This document shows, piece by piece, positions 26,335-37,977 of a stretch of 52,986 nucleotides of DNA (position 1 is its first letter; each line of letters begins with the position of its first letter). The notes under the pieces were generated by a model that was not told where the DNA came from, searched no databases, and worked only from the letters and a program-made list of their open reading frames with translations. This DNA comes from Conidiobolus incongruus B7586 (lineage: Eukaryota; Entomophthoromycota; Entomophthoromycetes; Entomophthorales; Conidiobolaceae). Position numbers and translations under genes: made by a program. The stretch lies in contig JNEM01013703.1 of assembly GCA_000697335.1 (NCBI GenBank), positions 1-52,986 on the forward strand. Reading direction: 5' to 3'.

Positions 26335-27868
26335 TTAATACTCTCTTTTATTTTTAATAACTCTTTGCTATACTTTTGGTAAGCTTTTAACATCTAAAAA
26401 ACAGTTTTTTTATTAAAGACTAAAATTTAATATTCCATAAACTAATTTAATTTGATTATAAGAATTTTTTTCTTATAAACATTTTTTAATTGCTTAAATA
26501 ATTATAATTATATAAGTTATAATTTAATAAATATGTTAATTATAACAGCTTTTTCTAGTTTTTTTTTAATAAAAAATCTTTTTCAAGTTTAATTATATAT
26601 ATTTTAAAATTATTATATAATATAATAAGTATTTTTAATTTATAATAAAAATATTAATTAAAAATTATTTTGTTTAAAAAAAACAATATAATATTTATTA
26701 TTGATTATTTTACTTTTGAAAATTAAAAAAATTATATATTGTTATAATTTATTATATCAATTAAAATTCACTTATCAATTAAGTATTTATTTATTAAAAT
26801 TTATAAAAAAGATTATTTTAATTTAATATTTTATTGTATTTTTATATAAAAGGTTATATAAAAAAATTTAAAATTTATCAATTATAATCACTTTTATTTT
26901 TAGTAATATTTTAATAAGTTTTATTTAATTATAATTTATTTAATTTTTTTAGCTTTTATTAAATTATAAGGTATTTATTTTATTTTATTATTAATTAATT
27001 TAAGTTTAAACTTTAATATATATAATATACTTATATAATTAAAAATAAATTACTTATATAATTTTTTTAATTTAAATAAAAAGGAATTTTTCATTATATT
27101 TTTTCACTTTGTAAGTATAATAATATAAAACTAAAATAATACAGAAGAAAGCTTAATATAAAATAATATGACATAAGAATATAATAATATAATATAGAAT
27201 AATAAACAAAGTTTAATTATATTTTATTAAATAATAAGTCACTAATATATTAAGTTTTATATTAAGTAGTGTTAATTTATTATAATATTATCAAGATATA
27301 GTTTTAACCTTAAAAATAATAAAGATAAGAAATATTAAGAATTAAGAGAAAAAAACTTAATTTATTAAATAATTTAATATTATTTTTATAAATTAATTTA
27401 GCTTTAAAAGTGTAAATTAATTATATAATTTATAGTTAAATAAATTATATAGAAATATATATAAGAATTTTAAAAACTAATTTTTTAATATATTTTATTA
27501 ATTAATAAAAGAATAATGAAAATTAATTCTTTAAGTAAATTTTAAATAATATTTATTATAACTTTAAAATGGTAAATTTAAATAAACTATTATTTTTATC
27601 AGCCTTTATAAATTTTAATTGATTTTAAAGGATTTATAGTTGAATTTTAATAATACTAAATTAAAAAATTTTGATGATTATTATTTAATTTAAAAATAAT
27701 TAAATTTAACCTCAAATTTAAAATTAAAATTATTTTAATAATAAAATAATTATAAAGTATATATATATATATTGAAAATATTAATTCTTTTATGTATTTT
27801 ATATATATTTGATTTTTAAAAACTAGCAATATGATTGAAAAATTAAAAATTAAAAAATTTGCCATTTT
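26335..27868 (-). repeat. dispersed AT-rich repeat, copy 2
   Basis: This is the long copy of the family described at 8310-8960, in the same orientation and also about 250-300 bases downstream of a plus-strand gene. On the minus strand its leading segment starts at 27865 and would translate as MANFLIFNFSIILLVFK, against MGNFLFSDFSNILLVLK in copy 1 and MGNFLISDFSNILLVSNK in copy 3. The middle (about 26830-27755) has no counterpart in copy 1, so one copy gained or lost about 0.8 kb. No recognisable enzyme or coat protein is visible, and the type of element is unknown. Confidence 0.7.
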
Positions 27869-28205
27869 TTCTTTTTAAACTAATAATAATTAAAATATTT
27901 TTTAAAATAAAGTTTAATTACATTAATAGTTAACTAATTATATGCATATTATTTTACAAAAGGTTTGATTAATAAATATTAATATCTAGTATTACCAAAA
28001 TTATATATTATATAAATGATTTAATATAGTTTAGAAAATCACTATCAATGAATTTATATATATAATATAATGATATTAAATCACATGTTGTAAGAGACTA
28101 AATGTAGTTTTTTCAAGATACCATTATTCCTCTCAACTATCTTAAAAATATTTTATATAAATTTTTCAAGTCATTTTCTAACAATAATAAATATTAATGA
28201 AAATA

Positions 28206-28483
28206 ATGGATCTGCGAGATATGGTGAATGCTAATAAGAAGATTATAGGCATTATTTTTAGTGCATATCCTTATTCAAACATTCTTAAGTAATATTATTT
28301 ATGATTATGAATTTTCTAATTTACTTGTTATGCATGGATAAATATAAAAAGTGGATGCATAAATATTCTAATACTTATTACATTTCATATACTGAAATGA
28401 AATATCCATTATACACTAGACAGATATTAAAAAACTCAGTTACCCCTAATTACATTTTATCTCGATTCTTTGGGTTGAAATAG
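28206..28483 (+). other. possible small gene or gene fragment
   Basis: Two short plus-strand frames lie close together: an ATG at 28206 (MDLRDMVNANKKIIGIIFSA...) that stays open for 28 codons, and a frame open from 28301 to a TAG ending at 28483 (with WMHKYSNTYYISYTEMKYPL and a C-terminal SRFFGLK). They stand out in composition from the AT-rich repeat to the left. I could not join them with a convincing GT-AG intron in phase, so this may be a fragment, a decayed gene or chance. No family is recognised. Confidence 0.15.
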
Positions 28484-29189
28484 AGGATTATTGAATTAAA
28501 TTGTTCACATTATAATTTGAAAATATATTCGATTAAGGTTAAGATATTTGATATGAAAAAGGTATTATAAAATATGTTATATTTTCTTATATATTTGACT
28601 TGTTAATCAACCAAAGAAATATTTCAACCAAATATCAAACATAAAATAATATTTATTTAAATATTATTTTTTTTTAAAATTTTGAAAATTTAATTACTAC
28701 TAGTAGTTGAAATATAATTCTGAATTATAATTGTTTTTTAAAGGACCAAATATATACATCATAAAAGAAATAAGTCTGAAGAGAAATTCAATGGTTATAG
28801 TGTTTTTTTTCAACTAATAGAAGTGTTAACCAATATTATATATCAAAGCACTCAATAAAATGATATTGAGTTATCTTCAAAATAAAATTATAAAATAAAT
28901 ATACTTAATAGTATAGTTATAAGAGATTTGCACTTGACCTATACTATAGATTCAAAATATTGTATAACAAACAAACACTTAAATTTAAAATTTATTAGAT
29001 ATGTGACTGAGTGTTTCACCGCAGAGAATGTTAAACTCGCCACCTTCACTTTTTAATAATCCCAAAGATATTAAATTCAGGATAATATTTAACATCAATA
29101 ATAATGATTTATTATTGTGTTGTAAACTTTATCAAATTGGCATGTATATTTGACAAAATTAGTATTATTCGTGTTAAGAATCGTGAATC

Positions 29190-29234
<45 letters not shown>
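29190..29234. repeat. (AAT)n microsatellite
   Basis: About 15 tandem AAT units lie in the spacer 460 bases downstream of the VTS1 stop codon. The run has the same unit and nearly the same length as the one at 2131-2177. Confidence 0.95.
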
Positions 29235-29235
<1 letters not shown>

Positions 29236-29692
29236 TATGTGTTGATTCGAAAATTTGGAGTATGTAAACAATAATTTCAAATCATGGAATAAATATCATA
29301 TATTTTATTAGACAGAGAAAAGGATGTTTCATATACTTTGTAGTGTGTACTACTTTATCTCGTAAAATAGGCAAATAACTTCTCTAAGATAAAAATTTCA
29401 TATGATTTTTCAAATTAACGGGAGATATATTTCTAGCCCACATTATTGGCTTTTTAATAAAACCCAGACTTGAATTTATTTTCAGTATGAATCCGGGTTG
29501 CTTATAAACAGTTGAAAAAATGAAAAATGACCAAGGATACAAATAAAAATATGGAGTAATAAAAATTATATTAAGTATTTAAATTTTGTAGCTATGATTT
29601 AAAAATAATTGTCTAGTAGAATATAATAACCTGTATATTTTTTATCAGCTAATCTGAATGATGACGTAACCAACGTAAGTATTTTAATAGAC

Positions 29693-31205
29693 TCACTGAA
29701 TTTCAATGCTAATACCATTAGCCTGTGCTTCATTTTTGATATGTTCAAATACTTTTAAAAATTTTCTTCTAGCTCCAAGTGCAGCAACTCCCATTTCGGC
29801 AAGTTGGGTATCGTTCAACTGAATTACCTGACGCCAGGTCATATGCGTAAAAAGGTTGGTATATTTATGTAGACGAAGAGAGCGCATCCAATCAGGAATG
29901 CTTTCTAAAATCTCGAAATTGACGGGGTCAAGTGGTTTAGGATCTTTAGGAGCCTCAGGCTTGTCACTAGTATTATCTGGACTTGCACTGGTGTTATTTG
30001 CTGGGGGCTGAGCGGGAGGTTGTTCAGCAGATCCATTTTTACTTCCAGGGTGAGGTAGTCCAGGTGGAAATGCGGGTGATTTCAATGCAGGACTACGAGG
30101 AATACCTGGAGAAGTAGCCCCAAGACGGCTTTCGCTTTCGGGTAAGTTTAGAGTTAACTTATGAAGATTGCGAGAAATATATTCCTCATTCCCTCCTTCA
30201 GCAGATTCAGAAACTTCCTTAATAGAACTACCCCAGGTGGGATCTAATAAGGCAGCAGACTTGGGACGAGATCCAGAAGAGAGCATGGATGAAGGGGGTT
30301 CGATTTTGGTAGCTTGCCAAGCAGCTGATTTTGGACGTTCCAAACCAGCGGAACCAATATCTCCTTTGGGCCAGTTAGAAGCGCCTAAAACATCAATAGG
30401 ATTCAAGTTTTTGTGTCTAAATCCACCTCTGCCTAAACTAGAGCGATTATTAGCCCAACTTGCATCGCTTCTATCTTGAACCAATGATGATCTATTTGAT
30501 CGACTAGAATTGCTATCTGATAAAAATAATGACGAGTCACCAACACCACGGGTATCTAATGTACCTAAGGGCATGGAGTAACGATCAATTGGTTGACGAC
30601 GATTGGAAAGGGGATAATTATTTAAAGCTATAAGAAAAAAAATCGGTTTAATATAAATTGCGGGTTGAGTGTAAAATAGTAATTACTTGGCATGCCAGCT
30701 TTAGAATGAGATAAAATTTCTTTTACAGGATCTTTTGTTAATTTTTGTAAAACGGTAATAAAAAAGCGAACTTGAACTTGAGTACTTTGGTGAAGGAGAC
30801 TATATAAAGCTGCAGTTCTCTCTGCTTCAGATAAAGCTGAAAACCAATTTTCAACTGCCAGCAGCTCTTCTTTAAAGGTGGGTTCTAGATTGGCTCTAGC
30901 CATTTCTTCAAGCATTCTTTCATATTGAGTTAAATCTTGGAACCATTTTTCCAATTCCTCAGCTAAATCATTAAAAATTTACAGTCAATTTTGATGAAAA
31001 TTTTTCAAAATGAAAAGTATAAATATTGAAAAACAGAAGTCTTACCTTCAGCAGAAGGTTTATGCTGAGTTCCGAAAACTTCAGATGTTGGACGAGGGAA
31101 GCCTGGTGAGCTAGAAGGGACAGGATGTTTAGAGTCATGAGTCATACTAACCGAGTTAATGTTAGTAGTTCCGAGAAATTGCTCAGAAATAGGACGATGA
31201 TCCAT
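29693..31205 (-). CDS. VTS1: Vts1-like SAM-domain RNA-binding protein
   Basis: On the minus strand, exons 31046-31205, 30687-30962 and 29693-30627 join in phase to 456 residues ending in TGA. Vts1/Smaug proteins bind stem-loops in mRNA through a SAM domain and recruit the Ccr4-Not deadenylase, causing decay or translational repression in the cytoplasm. An N-terminal conserved domain of fungal Vts1 (about 55-130) reads [20 protein letters not shown] and continues to FFITVLQKL. The middle is Ser/Pro/Arg-rich and disordered. The SAM domain lies at about 384-446, with [36 protein letters not shown] and KVFEHIK; the basic ALGARRK helix start is the usual RNA contact. Both ends of the protein match Vts1, so identity is firm. 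A short AAT run (31231-31249) lies just upstream of the start. Confidence 0.93.
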
Positions 31206-32721
31206 TTGAATTAAAAAACCGTTTTATAGAATAATAATAATAATAATAAAGTGATACTGTAGACAAGATCAGACCAGCCTTCTCTTTAATAAATGGTGAA
31301 TGAAGGGTTAACTTGAATAAGGAGTCTTTGAATTGAAATTATTTAAAATGCAATTTTGGTTGAGGAAAAGATTAATGAGATATTTATGGGGCGAAGACTG
31401 GTTTGGAAATGATTTTGGGTTATTTAGTGGATGATCGATTATGAATTCTGAATGATGGAATGATGAAGTGAAAATGTTTCGATTGGCTAAAATTGAATGT
31501 GTATATCTCATTAATAATCACTGATATATAATTCATTATAGCAAATAAATATACAAGTATTATAAAAGTATATTAATCAATTTAGTATTATAAATTAATA
31601 TTATATGACTATCGTATCATATTATCAAAATAAGTTTTAATAATAGAGTTTTATGTTATTCCTCATATTTTAATATTATTATGTTAAGAAACTTTGTACT
31701 GAATCTATTTTTAAATCTTAACAAATGATTTATGCTGTTATAACATAAAGGTGCTTAAAAAACTAATGTTTGAAAAAGTTATTCCATTCTTTTAGTTAAA
31801 AATAGAATTAAACAAATTATTATCAATTACATATCATTCAATTTCAGGTTTAATATTTAATTAGCCAATTTAAACATTATAAATATCTGCTCTTTCAAAA
31901 AAATCTGACTTGAAACGTTAAAGCTTAGTTAATTATTTAAAATTATATATTTTCGCTCTTTAAGATAGTATAGCTTATCTTTAGCAAACTGTTGATTAAT
32001 GCAGACACTCGATGAAATCATCAACATGACTCATATGTTTAATTCAAAACTTATTAATCAAATAATTTTCACAATTGTTTAATATTGACAAAGTATAATA
32101 AAATGATGCTTTTATATTAATTATAATATCTTGAATAGATCTAATATTGACAAGTCATTAATTAATTTGTTTATTAATGTTGACAAGAATACAATATTCA
32201 AGAAATTCAACAACAAAAATAATTCTTTTTAATATATTTTGTCATAGTAGATAGGTTGAAATTAGTGAGTGGAGCGTGCTGAGCTTAATGTATCAAATAT
32301 ATTTATCAGACAAGCTTTGCCAGCAGTTATTAGTATTGTCAATAGTAAATATTATACATATATAAATTATGAAATATAGAGTATTAGCTTCTATTAAATA
32401 ACCTCTTTTACTATATATGATATAAAAGTAATTGATATTTTAAACTGACTAAAATTCATAAAAGATATAATGTTGTTAAATTAGTAATAAGAGATTGAGT
32501 CATTGATATATTTGGATTGGATTATATAACTGGATTATAAAATTATTACTTGTTCAAAATTTTGATTTAATAACAGTCTTGATTTATTGAGTCGATTATT
32601 TCAGTTAAATGTAATGAATAATTTTAAGAATATAATTTGAATGATAATATTAATTAAATATCAGTATTATTATAAATCAAAGTTTAATTAATTATACAAT
32701 TTTATAAAAGATGATGTGAGA
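31206..32721. other. intergenic region upstream of VTS1
   Basis: This must hold the VTS1 promoter and the 3' end of the upstream WD40 gene. A short (AAT)n run lies at 31231-31249. A minus-strand frame at 31308-31511 has no support. I see nothing else. Confidence 0.6.
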
Positions 32722-34318
32722 TCATCTGAATCTTTTCACTCCTTTACTCAGATGCCTTTCAAATTGATTTAAGCAGCCAGTATACTTGAGTTCTTTGCTA
32801 TTATTTACATCATAAAGTTTCCAAAATCTAAGTGTTTCGTCTCCAGCAACAGTGACCAAAGTGGTATGATCTGGGCTCATCTTCATACTTAGGATATTGT
32901 CGTCGTGACCCTTGAGGTAGTATTGAAGTACGAAATCGGGATAGGACCAAAGTGCTACCGTGTAATCCATCATGTTGTGATCTGTTAAAGGGTATCCATG
33001 CGAGGATATCAACTCTTCAGCCATGGGTGACCACATGACATTTGTGACTTGGCATGTAGTATTCAAAGATTTGACAATTTTATTGCTACTTGTATCCCAA
33101 ACTCGGATCATCGAATCACGTAAGCCCCCTCCAACAGCAAGTTGATGCTTTCGATGAGGGCTCCAAGCCAAAGCTTGAGGTGTTTCAATCGATTCAGGAA
33201 ATTTTAACAGAGGCTTACTTAGGTTTCTAAACTCCCATACATAACAAGATCCATCAATACTACCACTCACAATTTTGCTAAAATCCGAGCTCCAATCTAA
33301 GCCACAGATTTCAGTTTTGTGAGATTTTGCAGAATTAATTAGAGCATCGGCAGCTCTAAAATCTAGGAAATTAATGCGAGAATCTTTGGCTCCTGTCATA
33401 ACAACATCATGATCAGACCATCGAATTTGCATTACTTTCTGAACATTATTCTGGCATTGGCGAATATGCTGTCTAGTTTCAAAACTCCAGAGATTGAGCT
33501 TTAACTGATCTGTAGCGGTGAGAATCCGCTCACCCTTGTGATCAAATCCTAAACTTGAAATTGGTCCCTTGTCCTCAAAATCGTGAAATAATGTGACTTC
33601 ATCGTTCCTATTATTAAGCGTATACACTCTCTTATTCAGTCCAATGGCAAGGAAATTGTTAATGGACCAATCCACCAAAGTGGAATAGAATTTTCTTCCA
33701 ATCTCGGGTGCATCGAGCACTTTATGGCACCTAGGATGTCTAGGAGTCGTTATTTTTGGGAATGAGTCCACTACCTCATTTAATAAAGGAGAATACATAG
33801 AGTGCTTTGAATATTGGCTAGTGACTGGAGATATTGATGAATAAAGAGCTGAACTTGGAGCTTTAAAATTGAACAATTTTCCACTGCTATGATGTGGGCC
33901 GATGTTTGAGGTCTTTCCTGAAATTCTCTTGGGTGGTGAGAGTAATATTTGAGCTCTTAGTAATTCATCTCTAAGTTGATGAACTTGGTCTAAATAACAG
34001 TTAGTAAATTAAAGAACAAAGATTGAATTGTATTTTCACTTTGTAAGACTTCTTCAACTTGAACAATTCCAACAGGTGCCTGTCTATTAATTAGAGGTGA
34101 TTTTTCAGTGACTTCAGGCTGTTGAAGCGTTGAATATCTTTGGGACAGAGTGAAGGGGTTATTATCAGGAAGGGGAACAAATCTAAATTTCCAAATATAA
34201 TCATGTATTTTCAAAGATTACTAGATGAAAATTACCTATCTCCTTCATCACCAGCATTTGAATCTAAAACCCCAATTGCCAATTTCAATCTCTTTAAATT
34301 ATGCTCCAATGGATCCAT
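32722..34318 (-). CDS. Cdc20/Cdh1-family APC/C activator, divergent
   Basis: On the minus strand, exons 34236-34318, 34040-34182 and 32722-33989 join in phase to 497 residues. The family loads substrates onto the anaphase-promoting complex, a ubiquitin ligase controlling mitotic or meiotic exit. The N-terminus has a C-box-like GDRFVP (26-31), but the Arg usually found two residues later is missing (GDRFVPLPDN). GKLFNFKAP (about 111-119) resembles the KLLxF-type motif. HKVLDAPEIGRKFYSTLVDWS opens the seven-bladed WD40 propeller (about 160-480), with SSHGYPLTDHN and TTLVTVAGDETLRFWK as in Cdh1. The C-terminus ends KGVKRFR, so the canonical Ile-Arg tail is absent. The propeller places the gene in the family with confidence. 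Whether it is Cdh1 itself, Cdc20 or a meiotic activator of Ama1/Mfr1 type cannot be told by eye. Confidence 0.88.
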
Positions 34319-36269
34319 TAGTCAGTAAATTCTAACTAACCAAAGGAATTTAATGATATTTAATCAATAGATATTTGTACAATTATATAAATTAATAGAG
34401 AATAATGAAAATGATACAATGTCAAGTATAGAATTTTATTGATCAATGCTGATCAATCAAATCACTTCTAATTCATCAAATTTATAATGTTATTATTATG
34501 TTTTTTAATATGGGATTGATTTTCCGATGAAATTATGATCTTAACAAGATCAACAATGATAGATATTAAAGATTATAATTTATGATTTGTTAAGAGTTTA
34601 ATAATTTAAATAAATTAAATAATGAATATTAATCATACAATTACCTATATACTAATTTTAATAATAATAAACTTTAAAAATCTTTTAAAACCATCCAGAA
34701 TAATTTATCAATACCCTAATAATTCGAAATATTGAATAATTTCTGAATATGTTGGCACTTTGGTAAATAATAATATTTAAAACATAAATTATTATTTATC
34801 TTTCAAGTTAAATTAAGAACCCATTCAATAAAAAATGGTCATTATAAATAATTATAATTTTTATAAAATATTAATCATACTTATTTTTTAGTCTCATTGT
34901 AACTTGATTGGAATGCACATATTTTATAAGAACATTGAATTTTCATTGAATTTCAATTTTCTACTTAAGGATTTGTTGATTAAATTTGAATTATGACTCA
35001 CTACTTGAATGTATAGAAAGATCTTATATTGGCTTCAAAATAAATCATCCTGATTATCATTCAAATTTAAGTGAATACTATAATATCAATAAATACCTTC
35101 CAGTAATTGTTAAGTTATTAATATAAATGTTTAAAATATTAGGACACCAATAATAACCTAATGACTATAATACTATAAACTTTTTAACAGGATTTGATAA
35201 AACATTGTAGTATTTTTAATGCTGACTATCCAATTTGATGGATTAACATAATATATCAGTCCTCACAACTATCAATATTTAATCATTAAAAATTATTTAT
35301 CCCATAATTCCAAATCAAGGTTTGTATTAATTAAATAGTAGTCAAAGTATTGTCTAGGGTTTAATAATAGTTTAAATAATGTATAAAAATAATCAAGATT
35401 CTAAATTATCAGAACTAAATAAGCGATGCCAGTTCATCGAAATTATTTTAGATGAAGGGTGTTGTTGATTATTTACATTTAAACTCTATTTATTTCCAGA
35501 ATATCAAAATGAATTAAATACGATTAAAGATGAAAGCTGTAATAGTTTAATAGATGAAGTTAAATCTTGTGAAATGAAAATAAATAAATAAATAAATTTC
35601 AAAGTAACTCATAGTTTTATGTTACTTTATTTTATTATATTAATTTCGATTTCAGGACATTGATTATGATGTCAGTACAAACGAATGCAAAGAAACTCTT
35701 GGAAAGTTAGTGACTGGATTGAGTTGTAATATTAAATAGTTTGGATTTAAATCATGACATATGGTCTAAATTAACTGATGATACAAATTAGTAAAATCAA
35801 TGTCTTCAATTAAAATATTTTCTCAATATTTCTAATTTTTCACTAGAATTAGGTGAAAATCTAATAATATTTAGAGAAAACTGAAGGTGTAATTAGTTAT
35901 TACTTATATTATCAGAATTGCTAATTCATATCAAATTCAACTATTTAATATTTTAAATAAAATACGGAATCATGCTGATTCTCACCATAGTGTAATATCT
36001 GAAAATTACTATTTGGAAATGAAACTAGGAAGGCATCTCTTGAAAAAATGATCAATTTGCATAATCAATTATAAACATTTTAATTCTGTTTAAAATTAAT
36101 ATAAAATCATGGCTCATATTCTAATATTATTGAATTGAAATAAAATATATCATTATTTCCTATTATCTCTGAAAAATCTACATAGTAATTAAATTTAGTT
36201 TAATATTTATTAGTGTTAAATGTAATGTCAACAATATGTAATTGAACTATACCCATTACTGTTGTAAAT
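34319..36269. other. intergenic region with a doubtful small gene
   Basis: AT-rich DNA between the APC/C activator start and the 3' end of the first NADH dehydrogenase gene. The stretch 35379-35791 carries coding-like pieces and is listed separately. The remainder is stop-dense with nothing recognisable. Confidence 0.5.
35379..35791 (+). pseudogene. possible decayed or very short multi-exon gene
   Basis: Four coding-like pieces follow each other on the plus strand: ATG at 35379 (MYKNNQDSKLSELNKRCQFI), then about 35500 (YQNELNTIKDESCNSLIDE), then 35656 (DIDYDVSTNECKETLGK), then about 35740 (LDLNHDIWSKLTDDTN) ending in TAG. All are acidic and Leu/Asn-rich, like a small helical protein. Plausible acceptors (ttccag, tttcag, aatag) precede pieces 2 to 4, but the first junction does not keep frame, and the implied introns of 41 and 34 nt are shorter than the others in the window. 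A decayed gene is the simplest reading; a live gene with a different exon structure is possible. No family is recognised. Confidence 0.2.
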
Positions 36270-37977
36270 TTAATAATTTGAGATATCTCTACCATAAAAA
36301 ATTTTTCTCGTCCAATCTGCACAAACCATAATCATGTTTCTCAGTGAGAATAACTCAGACAAATACACACTTCTCCAGAATAAATAGGTTAATATACCTC
36401 CAAATGCTGCGTTATAATTCATAATTTTTAAATCCGCAACAGCCTTATCAGATCCTATATAACTATTGAAAATTAGTTAGAGATAATATTATTAAATCGA
36501 GCTTATTCTTACGCTAATGATCCATAGTGGGTATATTCAAAGCCTTTAGTGCTTTGGAGTGTTTGAGCCATAATACTCTCCGGACTAGTTGGGTTCAAAG
36601 CGCTGTATTTGGCTACATCTTTCAATACTCTGGCCAAATATTTACCCTGTTGAGACGCCACTTGTGCTGTGGCAGAATATCTAAACAATATTAAATAATT
36701 AGATTATCAATGGAATCAATGATAAATTGTATTTACTGAGTAGCAGTGGCATCACCTAATGCAAAGATATTATTAGTTCCCTTCACTAACAAATGCTCAT
36801 TGACACTTAATCCTTTTCTATAAAATAATTAGTATATCAATTTTATATAATTTAAAGATCAATATTCAATACAGATTGGACTGGTCATCTTTCATTTCTT
36901 CAATCAGGTTTTTGACAACATCTCTATGTGTATTACCAGCTGCCCAAACCAACAAACCTAAGTGGTTGAACGTTAGCTAAGTTATATTGACTCATAAGTT
37001 GATATAATTACCATATTCAAGCTCCTTTATGCCTTCCTCTGTTTCAACAGTTACTTTTTTCTAATTATTCCTATTAGTTAAAACTGGATATATAATATGA
37101 TGAAATATACCTCATTCACTGATTTTACTTTGCTCTTAGTTAACACATTGATATTATTTTTCTTGAATGTGGACTGTGTGTAATCAATTAATTTAGTTGA
37201 GAAGGCGGGTAGTAATCGATCAAAAGCTTCAATAAGAGTAATGCTGAATTTATCTACCAAATCAGGGTACCACTTGGTGAGGTCTTCCTTCAAATAATCG
37301 TGAAGTTCTGCTGCGTATTCAACTCCCGTGGGGCCTCCACCTACTACGACCATATGTAGTAAACGCTTTTGCTCTTCCAGCGATTGACCCTTGAAGGAGG
37401 CTAATTCTAGGCAATCGGATAATTTACTTCGAATAGCCGTAGCATGGGAAACTTCCTTTAAGAAGCATGCATGCTCTTTTACTCCAGGAATTCCAAACGT
37501 ACCCGTTTCAGCACCCACTCCAACCACCAAATAGTCATAGTTGATCACATTGCCAGCAGGGTGTAAGTTTCTGTCGGATGTAGCATGAATTTGAATTAAG
37601 TTGTTTTTGAAATCAATCTTGTCGCAGGTCGCTTCCACATATCTAACATTATTTGGTTTCTTCTTCGTAGTATAGCGAATAGGCTCGATGATACTTCGCA
37701 CTTCCAATGTGCCAACTGTACAACTGGGCAGCAATGGCGTAAACAAGAAATGGTTACGGGGCGATACCACTGTGACATTGAAATCTCTAGTGTCCAGCTT
37801 CTTCAATAGAGAGATGGATCCCCATCCGGTGCCTAATATCACCAAATTTTTCTTATCGTTTTGATGCTGAGTAGTCGTTGCATAGCCTCTTAATATGGTG
37901 TTCTTAATTATGAAATTTCGCTTTAAAGGTGCTAGTCTCTTTGATAGTACCAAGCAATTGAATTTATTGTAATCCAT
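36270..37977 (-). CDS. mitochondrial type II NADH dehydrogenase, paralogue A
   Basis: On the minus strand, exons 37111-37977, 37012-37060, 36873-36957, 36737-36817, 36513-36680 and 36270-36462 join in phase to 480 residues. The enzyme oxidises NADH and reduces ubiquinone at the inner mitochondrial membrane without pumping protons. A basic, Arg-rich N-terminus (1-35) fits a mitochondrial presequence. NLVILGTGWGSISLLKKL (about 45-62) is the FAD-binding dinucleotide fold and VVVGGGPTGVEYAAEL the NADH-binding one; GLLVWAAGNT and FALGDATAT are also typical, and the C-terminus has FWRSVYLSELFSLRN. There is no EF-hand insert. Unlike paralogue B next door it lacks a hydrophobic segment between presequence and FAD site, so it may face the matrix (Ndi1-like); that is inference. 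A minus-strand donor near 38045 and an acceptor near 38009 suggest an intron in the 5' leader. Confidence 0.93.

Larger units (their letters stand above)
26087..29692. other. AT-rich spacer with repeat copy 2 and stray ORFs
   Basis: The first 1.8 kb is among the most AT-rich DNA of the window and contains repeat copy 2. From about 28080 the composition is more ordinary and short coding-like fragments occur at 28206-28483. Around 29010-29070 there is a short less AT-rich patch with no open frame that I can assign. An AAT microsatellite lies at 29190-29234. The spacer separates the 3' ends of the ASPM-like gene and VTS1. Confidence 0.6.

Noticed and set aside
26172-26393. Minus-strand frame of 73 codons downstream of ASPM
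   Set aside because: It is Asn/Ile/Lys-rich as expected of AT-rich DNA, and its right end lies in repeat copy 2. No support as a gene.
27656-27865. Minus-strand frame of 69 codons
   Set aside because: Only its first 17 or so residues are shared with the other repeat copies. The remainder is AT-driven composition, so it is treated as the head of a repeat and not as a separate gene.
31308-31511. Minus-strand frame of 67 codons upstream of VTS1
   Set aside because: It lacks any family signal, and VTS1 has a convincing start at 31205. It is more likely leader or promoter DNA.
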